Shown here: piece by piece, positions 10,744-22,136 of the stretch
Position numbering within the stretch: the first letter of the stretch is position 1
How the letters are laid out: each line of letters opens with the position of its first letter
DNA from: Oegoconia quadripuncta
Taxonomy: Eukaryota > Arthropoda > Insecta > Lepidoptera > Autostichidae
Reading direction: 5' to 3'
Length of the DNA: 64,000 bases
Assembly (NCBI GenBank): GCA_949316235.1
Contig: OX438741.1
Span: 39,098,962-39,162,961 of the forward strand
Position numbers and translations under genes: made by a program
The notes under the pieces: generated by a model
What the model saw: only the letters and a program-made list of their open reading frames with translations
Databases searched by the model: none
What the model was told of the DNA's origin: nothing

Positions 10744-11985
10744 TTTGGTTCCTAGGGCAGTCGGATAAAAACTGAACTAACAGAACTCTATCGCTATTTA
10801 GAAAATGGGACACCTTGAGCGCCGCGTCGCGCCGGACGTAGTTATAAAGGTAAGGTTCGGGATGTAATTTCCGGTATGCGGTGGCGGTGACCCTTTCTTT
10901 TAAAGCCTCGTCCCGCGCCCCGCCCCTCGCTCGCCCCGCCCGTCGCAAAGGTGTCGTTATTCGAATTCCCCCGCATTAACCGGCGCCGACGTCGCACGGT
11001 AGGTTTGCTGAGCGCGACACGTGTCCGGCCACAGAATAATTTAGAAGACAATGTCATTCAGTCAACAATCTCATTTGTACCTGCTTGAGTGAATTATTGT
11101 TTATCTATTCTGTTGGAGGGCAACAGTTCTTTTTGTATGACTAGAGACATGTAGACCACAATTTCGGTTGTTGGAAAGTGACGATGTGGTCGAAGATGAA
11201 GCACGCGATGCGATCTCATTAGATACCCATTCCTTACTCATCAATATCCCAAGGTTGTAGAATTCAAGAAAGACTGACGCCGGAAGACAACAAACAGCTG
11301 TACAACGTGTTTTACTAAAGCTAGTATTACAATAGGTTCGAGTAATTTAATTATACAACCAGCAACGTTATCCACAAATTATTATCGAGTCTAACAAATT
11401 ACCTAGTGGCACTCAGAGAATGAGGAACAAGTGATAGGTTAGCTATTTGTGCACACTCACGATTCTGCCAGTTTGAGCCATATCTACCTACAATTTGGTT
11501 GAAATAGATTGTGATAAAAAGCATGAGCTTGAATAGAAGGCAAATTAGATTAAATGCGTTATGTACGCGATACGCGATGTATGTATGCGATACTTATAAA
11601 CCGTCAGAGAATAGACCATACCTATCTTACCTATGTATGTTGCCATACTTGTAAATTTTAGAATATTGGATAATTTATAAGTTATAATTGTATTTGTGCA
11701 ACTATGTTTACAGATTCACAACCAACTCATATAGAAAATTTATTTTATTTTTTATTTTATTTATTTTTGGAAAACTTACAGCTACAATAATGCTATGGAT
11801 AACAATAATCGGTTCTGACAGAGCCAATTACAAGTTTCCGCCTGTGCACGCGTTTGTGGGCGAACACATTGCCCAAATTGTTTTGCATTGCATTGCATTG
11901 TAACTAAGAGTGTTCTTTAGTTTGAAAGTAAAGGATATATATATATATATATTGATAACAACGCAAACTCGTAATTCCACAGTAA
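10744..11985. other. Unassigned sequence with a GC-rich patch
   Basis: 10,800-11,050 is clearly richer in G+C and CpG than its surroundings (cgccgcgtcgcgccggac; cgcgccccgcccctcgctcg). This could mark a promoter or unmethylated element, but no exon is recognisable. The rest is AT-rich and includes a TA dinucleotide run near 11,937-11,952. Confidence 0.35.
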
Positions 11986-12060
11986 AATCATAATATTGAA
12001 GAAACTAAGTTAAATTAAATTAAGTCAAATTAAATTAAATTAAGTCAATGCATGATTATT
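11986..12060. repeat. taaat/taagt short tandem repeat
   Basis: Irregular units of attaa and attaagtcaa. It sits where the 3' tail of the minus-strand LINE at 12,061-12,895 would end, and is probably its tail repeat. Confidence 0.6.
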
Positions 12061-12895
12061 GAACAAAAATAAAATTCCAAATGAGTAGAGATGTAAAGAT
12101 GTAAAGAAATTGCCATTATTTGTTATTGTCGCCAAAAAAGATACTGCATATAAAAGATTTAAGTCTGTTTTTGTTTGTATTGAATAGATCTATTAATTTA
12201 GAATAGTCTTCATTAAATTTTTTGCAAACTCGCCAGATAAAGGAATTTTGCCTATAGTTGGTAAAAGTCTTTGGCAGGTATAACTTTAGGTTATTGTCCC
12301 GTCTAGATCGAGTGCCAGGAACACACAGTTTAATAAGAGACAATAGTTCAGGAGCATCTAGGTTCCCTGAGGTTATACTGTGTAGTGTTATGAGGTCGGC
12401 AGAGTGACGACGCAGCTCCAGAGGCAAAATGTGGTGACGTTTACAGCTATCTAGATATGATGTAGTAAAGATCTTGAATTTGTAATTTAGGAAACGAAGA
12501 AATTTACGTTGAATTTTTTCAATTAGAGTACAATAGATATCATATCTTGGGTTCCAGATTTGTGATGAGTATTCAACTTGACTTCTTACCAAGGTGCAAT
12601 AGAGTATTTTAAAAGTTTTGACAGATTTGAAATTGTAAGACATTCTGAATAAGAATCCTAATGTTCTATTGGCTCTACGAGTTATAGTCTCAATGTGTTC
12701 GTCGAAAATAAATTTTGAATCTAAAGTAATCCCTAAGTCTTTGACAGAATTTGTTCTTAATAAGGATTTTCCATGAAGCTGATAATTAAAAGAAAAAGGG
12801 TGAAGCTTCCTTGTGAAGGAAATTGTATAACATTTGTTGTGATTTAATTCCAGTTTATTACTGATACAATACGCTTCCAACCTGATCAAGTAATG
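12061..12895 (-). pseudogene. LINE reverse transcriptase C-terminal part (CR1/jockey group)
   Basis: A 257-residue open frame (12,116-12,889) reads on the minus strand. It begins just downstream of where the RT motif C (FADD box) would be: 'LEAYCISNKLELNHNKC' is the usual segment after motif C. 'VKDLGITLDSKFIFDEHI' is the conserved RT motif D/E to thumb region, and 'LVRSQVEYSSQIWNP' is the thumb phrase. The catalytic motifs A-C, the endonuclease and ORF1 are absent, so this is a 5'-truncated copy. The coding part present has no internal stop, which suggests a fairly young insertion. It is followed by a short UTR and an attaa tail repeat at lower coordinates. Confidence 0.85.
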
Positions 12896-13014
12896 TTAAA
12901 TGTAATGTTGACGATGTCGATTTTGATTACTGTCTAATTAAATAAAACCTGTTATTCGCTGTACTATTAAGAACACAATGCATATTAAAGTATACATTAC
13001 CTATACTCTAACCG
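12896..13014. other. Short unassigned spacer
   Basis: AT-rich sequence between the LINE truncation point and the MITE. Confidence 0.4.
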
Positions 13015-13170
13015 TCTTATTCATAAAAATTTACAAACGCTTTATAAGCCTGTTTTAGTTAAAGTGTGTTTTGTCTCTGTAGTTCATAAGGAAATGTTGT
13101 AATGAAAGAAAATGACAAACATACTTTAACTAAAACAGACTTATAAAGCGTTTGTAAATTATGAATAAGA
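13015..13170. mobile_element. Foldback MITE with ~60-bp inverted repeats
   Basis: Arm 13,015-13,075 begins tcttattcataa, and arm 13,114-13,170 ends with the exact complement, ttatgaataaga. The arms pair along most of their length (shared core acaaacgctttataag), with a 3-bp indel and a few mismatches. The central loop is 38 bp. There is no coding capacity. I could not define a target-site duplication, so the superfamily is open. Confidence 0.8.
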
Positions 13171-13914
13171 TCATTTTGTACAACAATTATAAATAGGTCT
13201 TTTTGTATCGTTTTAGTGATTTAGTTAATAGCCTATTTTATTCTTAAGTATTGAGACTGTTTACCTGTGTGCATGCTGTGTTCACATCAAGTAGGATACA
13301 TTCAATTAATTATGTCGTAATGTTGGGTAAGACTAAAAATATTGTGAATTGTGCTTATGGTAACTCTATATGATAAACAAAAAGTTTAGTAAAAGCAAGA
13401 ATTTCCATAACTCATATCGTTTAGTACAATATGCACCATTGGAACAGCTCGGCCCTTCACAGCCAGTTTAACCTTTGTACAGCTCGGTTCAATCACAATT
13501 CCAATCATACAAAACGCCTTTGTAGCGCGCACGTGGGCATCCGTAGTGACAGCTGTGATGGTATTGGCCCCGGGTTCAACTTACAATGGTCTATGTAGTT
13601 TTATCCTTTATTCTTTGTCGAGGTAAAGCCAATATAAATTCCCGCAGTCGCGAGGCACGCGGCGTCTTTGTGGAGGGCGAGTGACGGCGCGTATGCAACG
13701 TGTGGCGCATACCGCCCGCCAACAGAGGAACCACAGCTTAACAAGAGCAAGCAAATCTCTCTCCTTACAGATAGACAACTCTGGAGTTTCGGAGGGTTAC
13801 CGTGAGGATGGTGCGGGGTATATCATGAGCAGGATATCCCTTAACCGGACCGGAATCCGATCGGTCATGACAAACCATTATTGTTAATTACCTACATACC
13901 ATTATTTAAAGATG
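13171..13914. other. Unassigned sequence
   Basis: Mostly single-copy-looking. 13,500-13,700 has moderate G+C. Frame 13,681-13,887 lacks recognisable motifs and I do not call it a gene. Confidence 0.35.
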
Positions 13915-14625
13915 GTGTAGACGAGCGACTCCTCTCAGATTGGCAGCACCGCTGGTAGACTACTGATTAAGGCCGTCAACTGTACTGTAAAATGTCCTTG
14001 GTTGGAGGTAGATCACTGTGTGTCGCAGTTTCTTACTAGTCATGGCAATTTCAAGGGCAAGCTTTTCTCTATGAAGTTGATGGCTTCCCCTGAATGTGAA
14101 TGTGGATATACAGAGCAAACTGCTCATCATATTTTGTGGGACTACCCGCGCTGGTCTAATGAAGGGAGGGTCATGTTGGATAAAGTGTCATCGTATAACC
14201 ATCCGGTCTTCTACACCGATTTAGTGGCGACCCGACATAATTTTCGAGTCTTTAGGAAATTTGGCCACGATTACTATTGGCAATATTATTCATTATTCGC
14301 GGTAGCCTTCTGCTTCCTAAACATTAACACTCACTGCGTTGTGGCGCTGTCCGTGGTGTAACAAAACAGGGTGTCAAGCATAACTTGATTCCCTTCCCCA
14401 TAGGGGAAACTTCTTTCCTACTTCATACCTTTAACTCTTCTTTAATTAGTCTGGGGCCCAAGGTAGCAATAGAGACACCTAGGGCACCGTCTACCTTCAG
14501 TAGGCGCCGTGTCGAGTACCACTGTTGATCCTGGCTTACAGGAGTTGCAGTGGGCGGAGTGTGGAAGCGAGTAATACCTACATACCACATCGCACTAGTT
14601 TTTCTTCAAATTGTGTCAATCAATC
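13915..14625 (+). pseudogene. R1-type LINE ORF2 C-terminus and 3' UTR
   Basis: Around 13,925-13,985 one frame gives SDWQHRW and GRQLY with stops, the 'W…RW…GR' region near the C-terminus of R1/I-group LINEs. In the next frame, from about 13,978, VSQFLTSHGNFKGKLFSMKL is followed by the knuckle CECG…QTAHHILWDYP and DLVATRHNFRVFRKFG, up to the stop at 14,359-14,361. The usual final Cys of the knuckle (…H…C) is Tyr here. Frameshift and stops mean it is dead. The UTR to about 14,600 includes gcaccgtctaccttcagtag, and the tail is tcaa-rich. The same UTR occurs reversed at 42,285-42,800. Confidence 0.8.
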
Positions 14626-15150
14626 AATCCATCAAATCATTTATTTGCAGTAAATGTGGTTTATAAGGTTGGAATAGTATGTAGAGTAGTTCTCACATTT
14701 AACCTTTACTGGCATGCAACAGTTTAGGTAACTTATTGCTAAATACTATATTTATATTACATTTACATAACATTTGATACCCACTTGTCATTTCATATAT
14801 ATTGTCCATTAAACATCATAATTAAAATACTATTTAGGTGAATGTCTTAGTAAAGGGAGATGTCATCTGAATTTAAATTAAGTTATATAATAATAATAAT
14901 GTTACACTTATCATATCAAATCAATTTATCCACATACATATTGCTTACTTAATAGATATTATGTGAATTAAAAAATTAAATACATGTCAAGGAATATGTC
15001 AACTTATGAATTTTGCTTATGTCATTTATAAAATTTATTTATTAATAATTGTCAAGCTTTGCAATCAAAATATTCTTTTAGGGAATAAAAGGAATTGCAA
15101 ATGAGCCATGCAAATGTGTCAATGTTTCTGGCGTCAGTCTTTCTCTCTGA
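14626..15150 (-). repeat. AT-rich LINE-like 3' region
   Basis: Starts with aaatcatttatttgcag, which reversed is a typical ctgcaaataaatgattt end of jockey-group LINEs (compare 35,943). The rest is AT-rich with no coding signal, so the right edge is uncertain. Confidence 0.4.
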
Positions 15151-15719
15151 CTGTACACATTACCTGACTGTACACATGGGATGATATTATGTCTCTAAAC
15201 TTCATAAAATTCTTGCCTATGAACCAACACAACCTCGTGATTCCACCAGATTGTGCGACCAAACCAACCGTCACTCGGAACAACCGTCTCGGGATTCGAA
15301 CTTCAACATTGATGGCCACTTCATTAACTATAATCATAGTAGTTATGGAACACTTTAGTTGGTGTTCAGCGCCACCTCGCCCGACACTTAGCGCTGATAG
15401 TAACGGCGCTAAATGAATAAAACACGAACATTCACAAAGCTGTGGAGCGGCGAGTTTTTACTGCTAATTTAAACTTAATAACGCGAGCAAACACTCGGGC
15501 TTTTTGCCTGCTCGAATATTTTTAATGAATTCAATTTATTACAGTAAATTTAAGGCAAGTTGCGCTGCACCTTTGTACGATTAATGCTACATCCTTAGAG
15601 AGACAAATTTTGAGTTCATCGGTTTCTTTAGGTCTAATATCTGCAAAGATCTTCGCATAGTGTAAATTGGACTCTTTGTCTTTCAATTTTAAGGTGAGAT
15701 CAGCTTATTAAGCAAGCAT
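15151..15719. other. Unassigned sequence
   Basis: Two overlapping antiparallel open frames (15,134-15,416) have no recognisable motif. Includes gggattcgaac near 15,292, a B-box-like decamer without a tRNA-like context. Confidence 0.35.
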
Positions 15720-15900
15720 ATCTAAATAGTCTAACTAATATTAAATGCAAAAGTTTGGATGTTTGTTTGTTGCTCAATCACGGCGAAACAGATGAACGGA
15801 TTTGGATAAAATATTTTTAATCCCGATAAAGAGATCCCCGCGAGATAGACAAATTAAACATATGCGCGATAAAATTATTCGACGCAGGGATTTAATATTA
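15720..15900 (+). repeat. Repeat C copy
   Basis: Shows aaagtttggatgtttgtttg, ttgctcaatcacggcgaaac, cggatttggat, ccccgcgagat and gcgataaaattattcgacgc in order, a mosaic seen also at 17,370, 38,270 and (reversed) 36,225 and 40,828. Noncoding; class unknown. Widespread in moths and butterflies to my knowledge. Confidence 0.65.
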
Positions 15901-15904
15901 AAGT

Positions 15905-16020
15905 GATGGTTGTCATACCATACATAACCAGCTCGTTCGCTATTTGTATATTCTTCTCAGGTGAAAATGCCTTTTGACCAAGCGGTAGCTCGAAAAATAA
16001 TTTATAATAACTATAAAATA
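15905..16020 (+). repeat. LINE tail fragment
   Basis: accagctcgttcgc followed by ttcttctcaggtgaaaatgc and agcggtagctcgaaaaat parallels the LINE 3' ends at 18,940-19,130 and 61,040-61,170, with internal deletion. Confidence 0.5.
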
Positions 16021-16865
16021 AATTATTTTATAACTTTGACCACCATCAACATTCTAACATTTCCTCTCACCAAAAAGGGCATGGGTCATTCACTTAGCAG
16101 ACCCTTGAAGAATCTACCTACACATGCACCGAACCCATAACAATTTAAGAAGTTATATTTATACAATACAATACAAATACTCTTTATTGCGCAAAATAAT
16201 TTACAATAATATTTATATTATAATACCGCACTATAGATCCGCAAAAAGCGCTGATCGGATAAACATAATATCAATTTCTGATATCCACTGTACATATTTA
16301 CGACGTGCGTAGAGCCGTAGCAGGTCGCGTAGCACCGTAGCGCGGGCGCTACACGGGTGGCGGAGCACGGCTCGCTGGCTCGCTTCCTGCCCCCGCGTAG
16401 GCCAATGGCCCTCTTCTGCCATCTATTTCCGCTCGAAACGCGCTTCTAATGGCCTATTTCTCTTCCCCAATGTTAACAATATCAGCATAATGTTGCGCTT
16501 TAGAAACGAGACAATGGCGTCGCGACTTCATGAAAATGGATGGCTAAAGAATAAAGTTAGGGCTGACACCTAGTGCAGCTGGTATAGTAAAGTCTTGAGC
16601 CCGCGTATGGGTGGTAAAGATTGAATTAAAAAAATCGAGTAAGTGCGAGTGAACCAGTTGAAAAATTTTAGTATTAACAAAATTTCGAACGGACGATTCG
16701 TCGCAATTCATAATTGATCCGCCAAAAATTGGCAAACAACCGACTTTTGTAAGACAGACAACCGATTCCACTCTCTGTCACTGGAGTGCAATATCAGATC
16801 TTAACCAAGTTTATATGGAACGGCTCTGGCGGTGTACACAATCAAAGGAAAGTAATTTTTTTTTA
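16021..16865. other. Unassigned sequence with GC-rich core
   Basis: 16,290-16,450 is GC-rich and CpG-rich (gtagcgcgggcgctac is palindromic-like). Minus-strand open frames over it (16,231-16,422; 16,544-16,771) lack known motifs. Possibly a conserved regulatory segment; not demonstrable here. Confidence 0.35.
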
Positions 16866-17190
16866 ATCTTATTAAGCCGCCAAGCAGCAGTGTTAATAGC
16901 ATTCCTTTCCAAACAGGTGGTAGCTTGGACATACCGACTGACCGAAAAATGCTTAGCCCAATTTTTATTTCCAATAGATTTAAATTGACATTCAACAAAT
17001 GATATCGTGTATCTTACGTTGAAATAAATGCTTGAAGTTTGAAGTTTGCATTGTTGTGTTCCGGTTGTCAGAGTTAAGATAGCCAGTCCCCCAAATGTGT
17101 TGGGGTTTCCGGATCAGTACGCTTCCACTTTCGACCTCATCTTCACTTAACATCAGGTATGATTGAGGTCAAGTACGAAAGTGAATAAAA
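16866..17190 (+). repeat. SINE A interrupted by a nested LINE tail
   Basis: Body segments 16,866-16,901 (ccgccaagcagcagtgttaa) and 17,046-17,189 (gttgtgttccggttgtcag … gtcaagtac) belong to one 5'-truncated SINE A. Between them lie 144 bp ending in gaaataaatgcttgaagttt gaagttt. gcatt flanks both sides, as expected for a short target-site duplication. Confidence 0.8.
16902..17045 (+). mobile_element. 5'-truncated LINE 3' end nested in SINE A
   Basis: The insert ends with ttgaagtttgaagttt, a short tail repeat. It contains acgttgaaataaatgctt, the same end found reversed at 40,551-40,575 inside another SINE A. Too short to code. Its parent LINE is not otherwise visible in the window. Confidence 0.65.
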
Positions 17191-17369
17191 AAAAATCAAT
17201 TCATAAATGTCGAATATATCGCGAACATAGATAAAAAATAATGTAACTATAAATTAAACGTTTAGAAAGAAGAAGATTATATCGTCCAGGTAGACTAGAA
17301 CAAAAGATTCTTCAAAATGGCTTAACTGAGTTTCATCAAACATGACTAAGAGACTGTCCCTTCGTTTAG

Positions 17370-17635
17370 TCTAAGTAATACTATAAAGGCAAAAGTTTGC
17401 ATGTTTGTTTGTTGCTCAATCACGGAAAAAGGGAGGAATGGATTTGGATGAAATTTGGTATAAGGGTAGAATATACCTTGGATCTTAATCCAAGGGATAA
17501 ATTATCCTATGTCTTAACATAGGATACTTTATCCCGATAAAGTGAGTAGTTCCCGCGGGATAAATAAAATAAATATATCCGCGATAAAGTTATACCACGC
17601 AGGCGAAGCCGTGGGCGAAAAACTAGTCTTTTATA
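17370..17635 (+). repeat. Repeat C, near full length
   Basis: Runs from agtaatactataaaggcaaa through ttgctcaatcacgg, gaatggatttggatgaaatt, ttatcccgataaagtgag and tagttcccgcgggataaa to cgcaggcgaagccgtgggcg at about 17,597-17,617. The most complete copy here, useful as reference for its edges. Confidence 0.7.
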
Positions 17636-17929
17636 TATAAAAACCGCATGAAAATCTGAGACACGTCCGGACATAGAGTGGACATATACACACACACAAC
17701 GCCGTCAAACACATTACACCCGTCGATTTTCGTCGAGGGTTAAAAAAACAGTCGAATTAATAACCAATGTTTGACAGATTTTGTAAATATTTTTAGAATT
17801 CAGTTAGAAAGAGTCGAACTGAATTATATTCGCTGAAATAAGTAATAAGTAATAATTTCTCAACTTACAAGTTTTCGACATCCAAAATACAATACATACA
17901 TACATAATATCACGACCATTATCTCAAAT
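17636..17929. other. Unassigned sequence
   Basis: AT-rich, includes a short ca/catac microsatellite near 17,688-17,700. No gene. Confidence 0.4.
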
Positions 17930-18330
17930 AGGGTGGTCAGAGATATCCCAAAAAATAGCGTTTGGGTGTTTCAAACATTAAAAGTTTGTTTGTTTTGTTT
18001 GTAAACGCTTTATTGTACAAAAAGGCAATACATTAATTTTGCATTGATACATAAATTGAGTACAACGGCGGACTTATCCCAAAGAGGGATTTCTTCCAGT
18101 CAACCATAGGGTTAGTTAGTGGTAAGTAAGTAGTAGTAAGTTTAATGATTGAAACAACATCCACGGTTCACCTTATGAAATATACAGAAATGCACACGTG
18201 ACAAGGGGTGAGCCCATCGCCGTTGAAACGTGCAAAGCTATAGATGATTTTTGGTGGAAGGTCCCTTAGTCGCACGACACCCACGGGAAGAGACGTGTTG
18301 GTTCTATTCTATTTGAGTGCCGAAACCACA
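17930..18330 (-). repeat. Composite LINE 3' UTRs, one nested in the other
   Basis: Outer parts (17,930-17,990 and about 18,140-18,310) match in reverse the UTR at 40,085-40,432: gggtgtttcaaacatt, acaacatccacggttcacc, atgcacacgtgaca. The middle (about 17,995-18,110) is the aataaa/caaa tail of 3085-3170, also reversed. The nested tail is the younger insertion. Confidence 0.6.
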
Positions 18331-18829
18331 CAGCACTCCGAAATACAATATTACATGCAAACTGCAACTTCAATAAAATCAAAACCTTTCATTAACTGGA
18401 CCAATTTACCAACATCCTAGCGAGAGTGCCACAAAACATATCCGTGTTACTTTGTACCGGGTGGGAGTAATACAAGCGAGCTGTGCCTCCCCGGGTACAG
18501 TCGGCGGCGAGCCGTGCACTCGGTAGGTGTAACAGGGCGCGGTGTGACCGACCGCGGGGCGCACTGTACGCGTTACGAGCTGTGACGATGAGGGTCTACG
18601 GGGTGTCCTTCACGGGGCAGAGCGCACGGACGTTGATTTTTAGTATCCCGTACTGAAATTGATAAAACGGAGCATAATGTTATATATTGTGTTTAATTTA
18701 GTACTTATGTATTTATTTAATAATATATCTTATATTATGTACCTACATATTATCTATGTGTATTTACTAGTACTATATACCTGTTACTTATTGTAAAAAA
18801 TCAAAACTATGGTTTTTAGATAGCTTGTC
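18331..18829. other. Unassigned sequence with GC-rich block
   Basis: 18,460-18,630 is strongly GC- and CpG-rich (gaccgaccgcggggcgcac), flanked by very AT-rich DNA. No open frame of note. Candidate promoter-like or conserved noncoding block. Confidence 0.35.
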
Positions 18830-19200
18830 CAATCTTTACTACGATAAAACAGAAATTAAGATACTATTAAACAGAAACTTATTAAGAAAGCATATTATAA
18901 AATATCAGATTATTTAGATGATAAACATTCATGGACATGAACAGCCCGTTCGCGTAACCAGGCTATTTCACAATTAATAATGAAATATTATAATATAAAA
19001 TAATAATTAATAATTAATAATTTTGTAACATAAAAACCTTTTTTTAAAAAAGAGCAACCTCTCGAGTTTCTTGCTTATCTTCTCAGGGGAAAAGTGGCCT
19101 TTGAACAAGCAGTAGCTTAAAAAATGTAAAATCTGACTATTTTAAGTGTACCCTGTGTGCCTACATAACAAAGCATTTTTTGATTTGAGTTAGGTAGGTA
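18830..19200 (+). pseudogene. LINE 3' end with inverted-repeat UTR
   Basis: Coding trace NRNLLRKHIIKYQ near 18,865-18,910 corresponds to the ORF2 C-terminus also seen at 8,640, with a shift. It continues into a UTR: cgttcgcgtaaccaggctat, an AT-rich palindromic stretch (attaataatgaaatattat), ctcgagtttcttgcttat, and the tail acaaagcattttttgatttg. Reversed copies lie at 32,358 and 37,443. Confidence 0.7.
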
Positions 19201-19429
19201 AGTAGTTTTGTATATAAATTTAGTTAAAGTGTGAACCAATAGATGGCGTTGATTAAATTTTATTAATTGTCTACATCGCGGTATTAAGATTTACCAATAA
19301 TAGCATAAGTTTGAAATGTAACTTTTTCGTGTGCCTATAAACCATGCTCACACGGTGAGATATACATCCGTTGGTTTTTTTGAGTGTACGCACTAACTAA
19401 GCCACTCCCTAAATCCTGTGGGGTATCCT

Positions 19430-19600
19430 AAAAGGTGACGCCAAAAAACATCTGTAGATTCGCGCGTTTCAATGCCGATGGGCTCACCCCCTGTCACGTG
19501 TGCATTTCTCTATATTATATTATTATTAAACTAGCTTTGCGCCCTCGACTTCGTCCGCGTGGGATATTTCATCAAAATCGGTTAGCTATGCTAAAATTAA
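19430..19600 (+). repeat. Fragments of LINE UTR and repeat C
   Basis: 19,460-19,505 (gcgtttcaatgccgatgggc, ctgtcacgtgtgcatttct) equals the UTR family of 40,085; 19,530-19,600 (gcgccctcgacttcgtccgc) resembles the outer edge of repeat C. Confidence 0.5.
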
Positions 19601-20339
19601 TAATTGCAAGTAGAAAAATAACAGCAGAATACCGTTTAGTGCCCGTGGTCCGATCGCCGAGTTCTACTGATCGATCCAACCAGTGTTTTGCCCGCCTCGG
19701 GTAAGTCCATACACTGAGCTGTTGCCTTTTTGTATACTGCGGGCACACACATAATATTTGATGTTTCTGTACTTGTGTTTTATTGTTTTAGTTGGATTTT
19801 TCATGTGTGTGTACCTACATAGATGCAAATAAATACTTATTTATCTATCTAAATAGAAGTTCAATCATTAATCCCATTCCCTTGGAGAACCTTATGATGA
19901 GTCACAATCTCTGAACCTTCACCGACAAAGCTTTAGGCGGAAATAAGAGCCAACGTCTGTCTTTTCAATATTGATGTAATCCGATAAAGCGTAGTACGAA
20001 GTCGATAACGTTCGCATTGGTTTTTGTGAACCCTTTGACGTTTGCGGCAATCACTGTTTTTGCGTGCCGTGAGTCCAGCCCCGGGCGGGGTCACCCGTGA
20101 CCCCCGAGCCGGGTCGCGAACACTTTGGATCTGTTGTACGGCGCAGGGGGCATCAAATACTGACATTCAATTCAATATGTATTTTATACGCATTGTATAT
20201 GTGAAACGAGGCGTCTATTCAAATGATTATACATCGATACGCAGCTTCAAGCTTCATGTAGTCAGCAGCTATATTTTAAGTTAACCATAGCTTACGTAAA
20301 ACGGGAAGGCATATTTAACTTTAGTCGCTAAAGTGTTTT
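19601..20339. other. Unassigned sequence
   Basis: Contains a LINE-like tail (aaataaatacttatttatct at about 19,828) and a GC-rich stretch 20,040-20,150 (cccgggcggggtcacccgtg) crossed by antiparallel frames without known motifs. Confidence 0.35.
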
Positions 20340-20790
20340 ATCCCTTTTTTTTAAAGATAAGATAAGATTTATTTGCTTTAGATGTAGTAAAAAATTTATA
20401 GTTACATACATCTAGATTTTACAATCAGGCAAAGTATTAGAGCTTGACTCAACACAATAATAACAATTGTCAAATACATAAAAATAGATAAAAGAAACTA
20501 TCATAATAATCGCAAGTCAATTAAATATTTATTTAATATATAATTTTTTTATTTATATATTTATTCAAGAAACCAACAGCTTTCTTAATAATAGATTACT
20601 AGGTGGTCCCAACCCTAGCTTATCTGTTTTGTAAAAAAATTTTGTTGTTGAAATAAAGATATATATTATATAGATACAAAGTAACCAGTAACATATAAAT
20701 ATAGCCAATAACAGGTTTCGACATATTACTTCACATTAATACTATTTTATTATTTGAATAGTTCCGTGATTTTAAACTGACGTTCTTTAA
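20340..20790 (-). repeat. AT-rich LINE-like 3' region
   Basis: Opens with gataagatttatttgc, an aaataaatctta-type end in reverse, like 14,632. Very AT-rich, no coding signal; boundaries uncertain. Confidence 0.3.
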
Positions 20791-21364
20791 GCATTTTCTA
20801 ACCCGAGATACAAATACAGCTTTCGAAAGACTGAATGGATCTAAATCTGAGAATTGTTTATTATAATTTACGAATATACGAGTCGTAGGGCAGTTTTGAG
20901 CATATCTGGTGTTATTAGTTTCACTTGGTTGTTTGTTGACTAACTACCAAATTTTGGAAGTCAATTTTAACCTACTTCTAATTGTCGTATCGAAATGAAA
21001 CTTGGTATGTATATGCAGTTTGGATGACAATACTATGATTTGGTATCTTGGAGCTGATCTGATGATGGAGCCAGGAGGTGGATGGTGGAACTATCCAGTG
21101 GCTACTGGTAAACCCATTGAGTTTGAACACTTATGATTAGATTTGACTTGATACTTGATAAATGGTGTCGAGGATCTGTTGATCGAACCAGGATAGATGG
21201 TAGAGTTATAGCCTGTTTTTTTTAAATCTCACACTTTTCCGTTCTTTGTATATGTACATATGAATATTTTCTTTAGATTACTAGTTTCCGTCCAGAGAAA
21301 AATTCCAGAGTTAATCTGTGGATGGAGAGTCCATATAGCAATAAAATGAGAGTTTTTCTTTTGT
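20791..21364. other. Unassigned sequence
   Basis: Two phrases, gatggagccaggaggtgga (21,063) and ggtggaactatccagtggct (21,085), reappear reversed near 30,600-30,630 (agagctccaccatccacctc, ctggctccatgatcag), so this is an unclassified interspersed repeat shared between the two places. Confidence 0.45.
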
Positions 21365-21430
21365 TTTTTTTTTATGCAAGAAAGGTTCGTACTTGACCTC
21401 AATCACACCTGATGTTAAGAGTAGGTATTA
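21365..21430 (-). repeat. SINE A 3' fragment
   Basis: Only the tail (tttttttttatgcaag) and gtacttgacctcaatcacac ctgatgttaag remain. Extreme 5' truncation or later deletion. Confidence 0.75.
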
Positions 21431-21577
21431 ATAGCCAGATTATACGGTCCCCTTCACGTTAGCTTACTATAGCTATTGACTGAATTACTGTGTTGTGAAT
21501 CATACCTTAGAGCTCGTTGCGGGGGCGACATGGGTTGTGTCAGATGCCATTATAAATATTTATATTTTATGGAATAT

Positions 21578-21812
21578 TTTGACGACCTGTTTAGAAACTC
21601 TGACCGCTATACCAAAAGGTCGCGAGTTCGAATCCCACTAGGGGCATGTGTTTGTACGATGAATACGGACCTATGTACCCGAGTTATGGATGTTTTCATT
21701 TATAACAAGATTATGTTGTATTCAACCATTTGGTATCCACAACACAAGCCTATACTTGCTTAAAGTGGAACTGGGTGGCATTGTGTGTATGTCCAAGGAT
21801 ATGTTATTTATT
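21578..21812 (+). repeat. SINE B lacking its A box
   Basis: gacgacctgtttagaaactc: the ggtgtagtggt A-box block is precisely missing, while the B box (gagttcgaatccc) is kept. It cannot be a Pol III-competent source. Pairs with an inverted copy 85 bp downstream. Confidence 0.85.
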
Positions 21813-21897
21813 TAATTATCACTTGAATACGTTACATTGTTTTTGTAATATTATTTAATATTAAAACTTCTGCTTGAAAACAACTGTATAATAAATA

Positions 21898-22112
21898 ATA
21901 ATAATAAATATCCTTGGACCTAGATGGTTGATATACTACATAAATACATTTTTTTTTGTAAATAAATACTTATTATAAATGAAAACATCCATAACTCGGG
22001 TACACATGTCCGTATTCATCATACAAACATATGCCCCTAGCGGGATTGGAACCCGCGACCTTTTGGTATAGTCGTCAGAGTTTCTAACCACTACATCAAA
22101 TAGGTCGTCTGT
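21898..22112 (-). repeat. SINE B
   Basis: Minus strand, with att-rich 3' tail at 21,898. It has an internal deletion between the ccttggacc end and the ctagatggttg segment. B box altered by one base (gggattggaaccc). Confidence 0.85.
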
Positions 22113-22136
22113 ATGTATACTTTATGTATACTTGCT

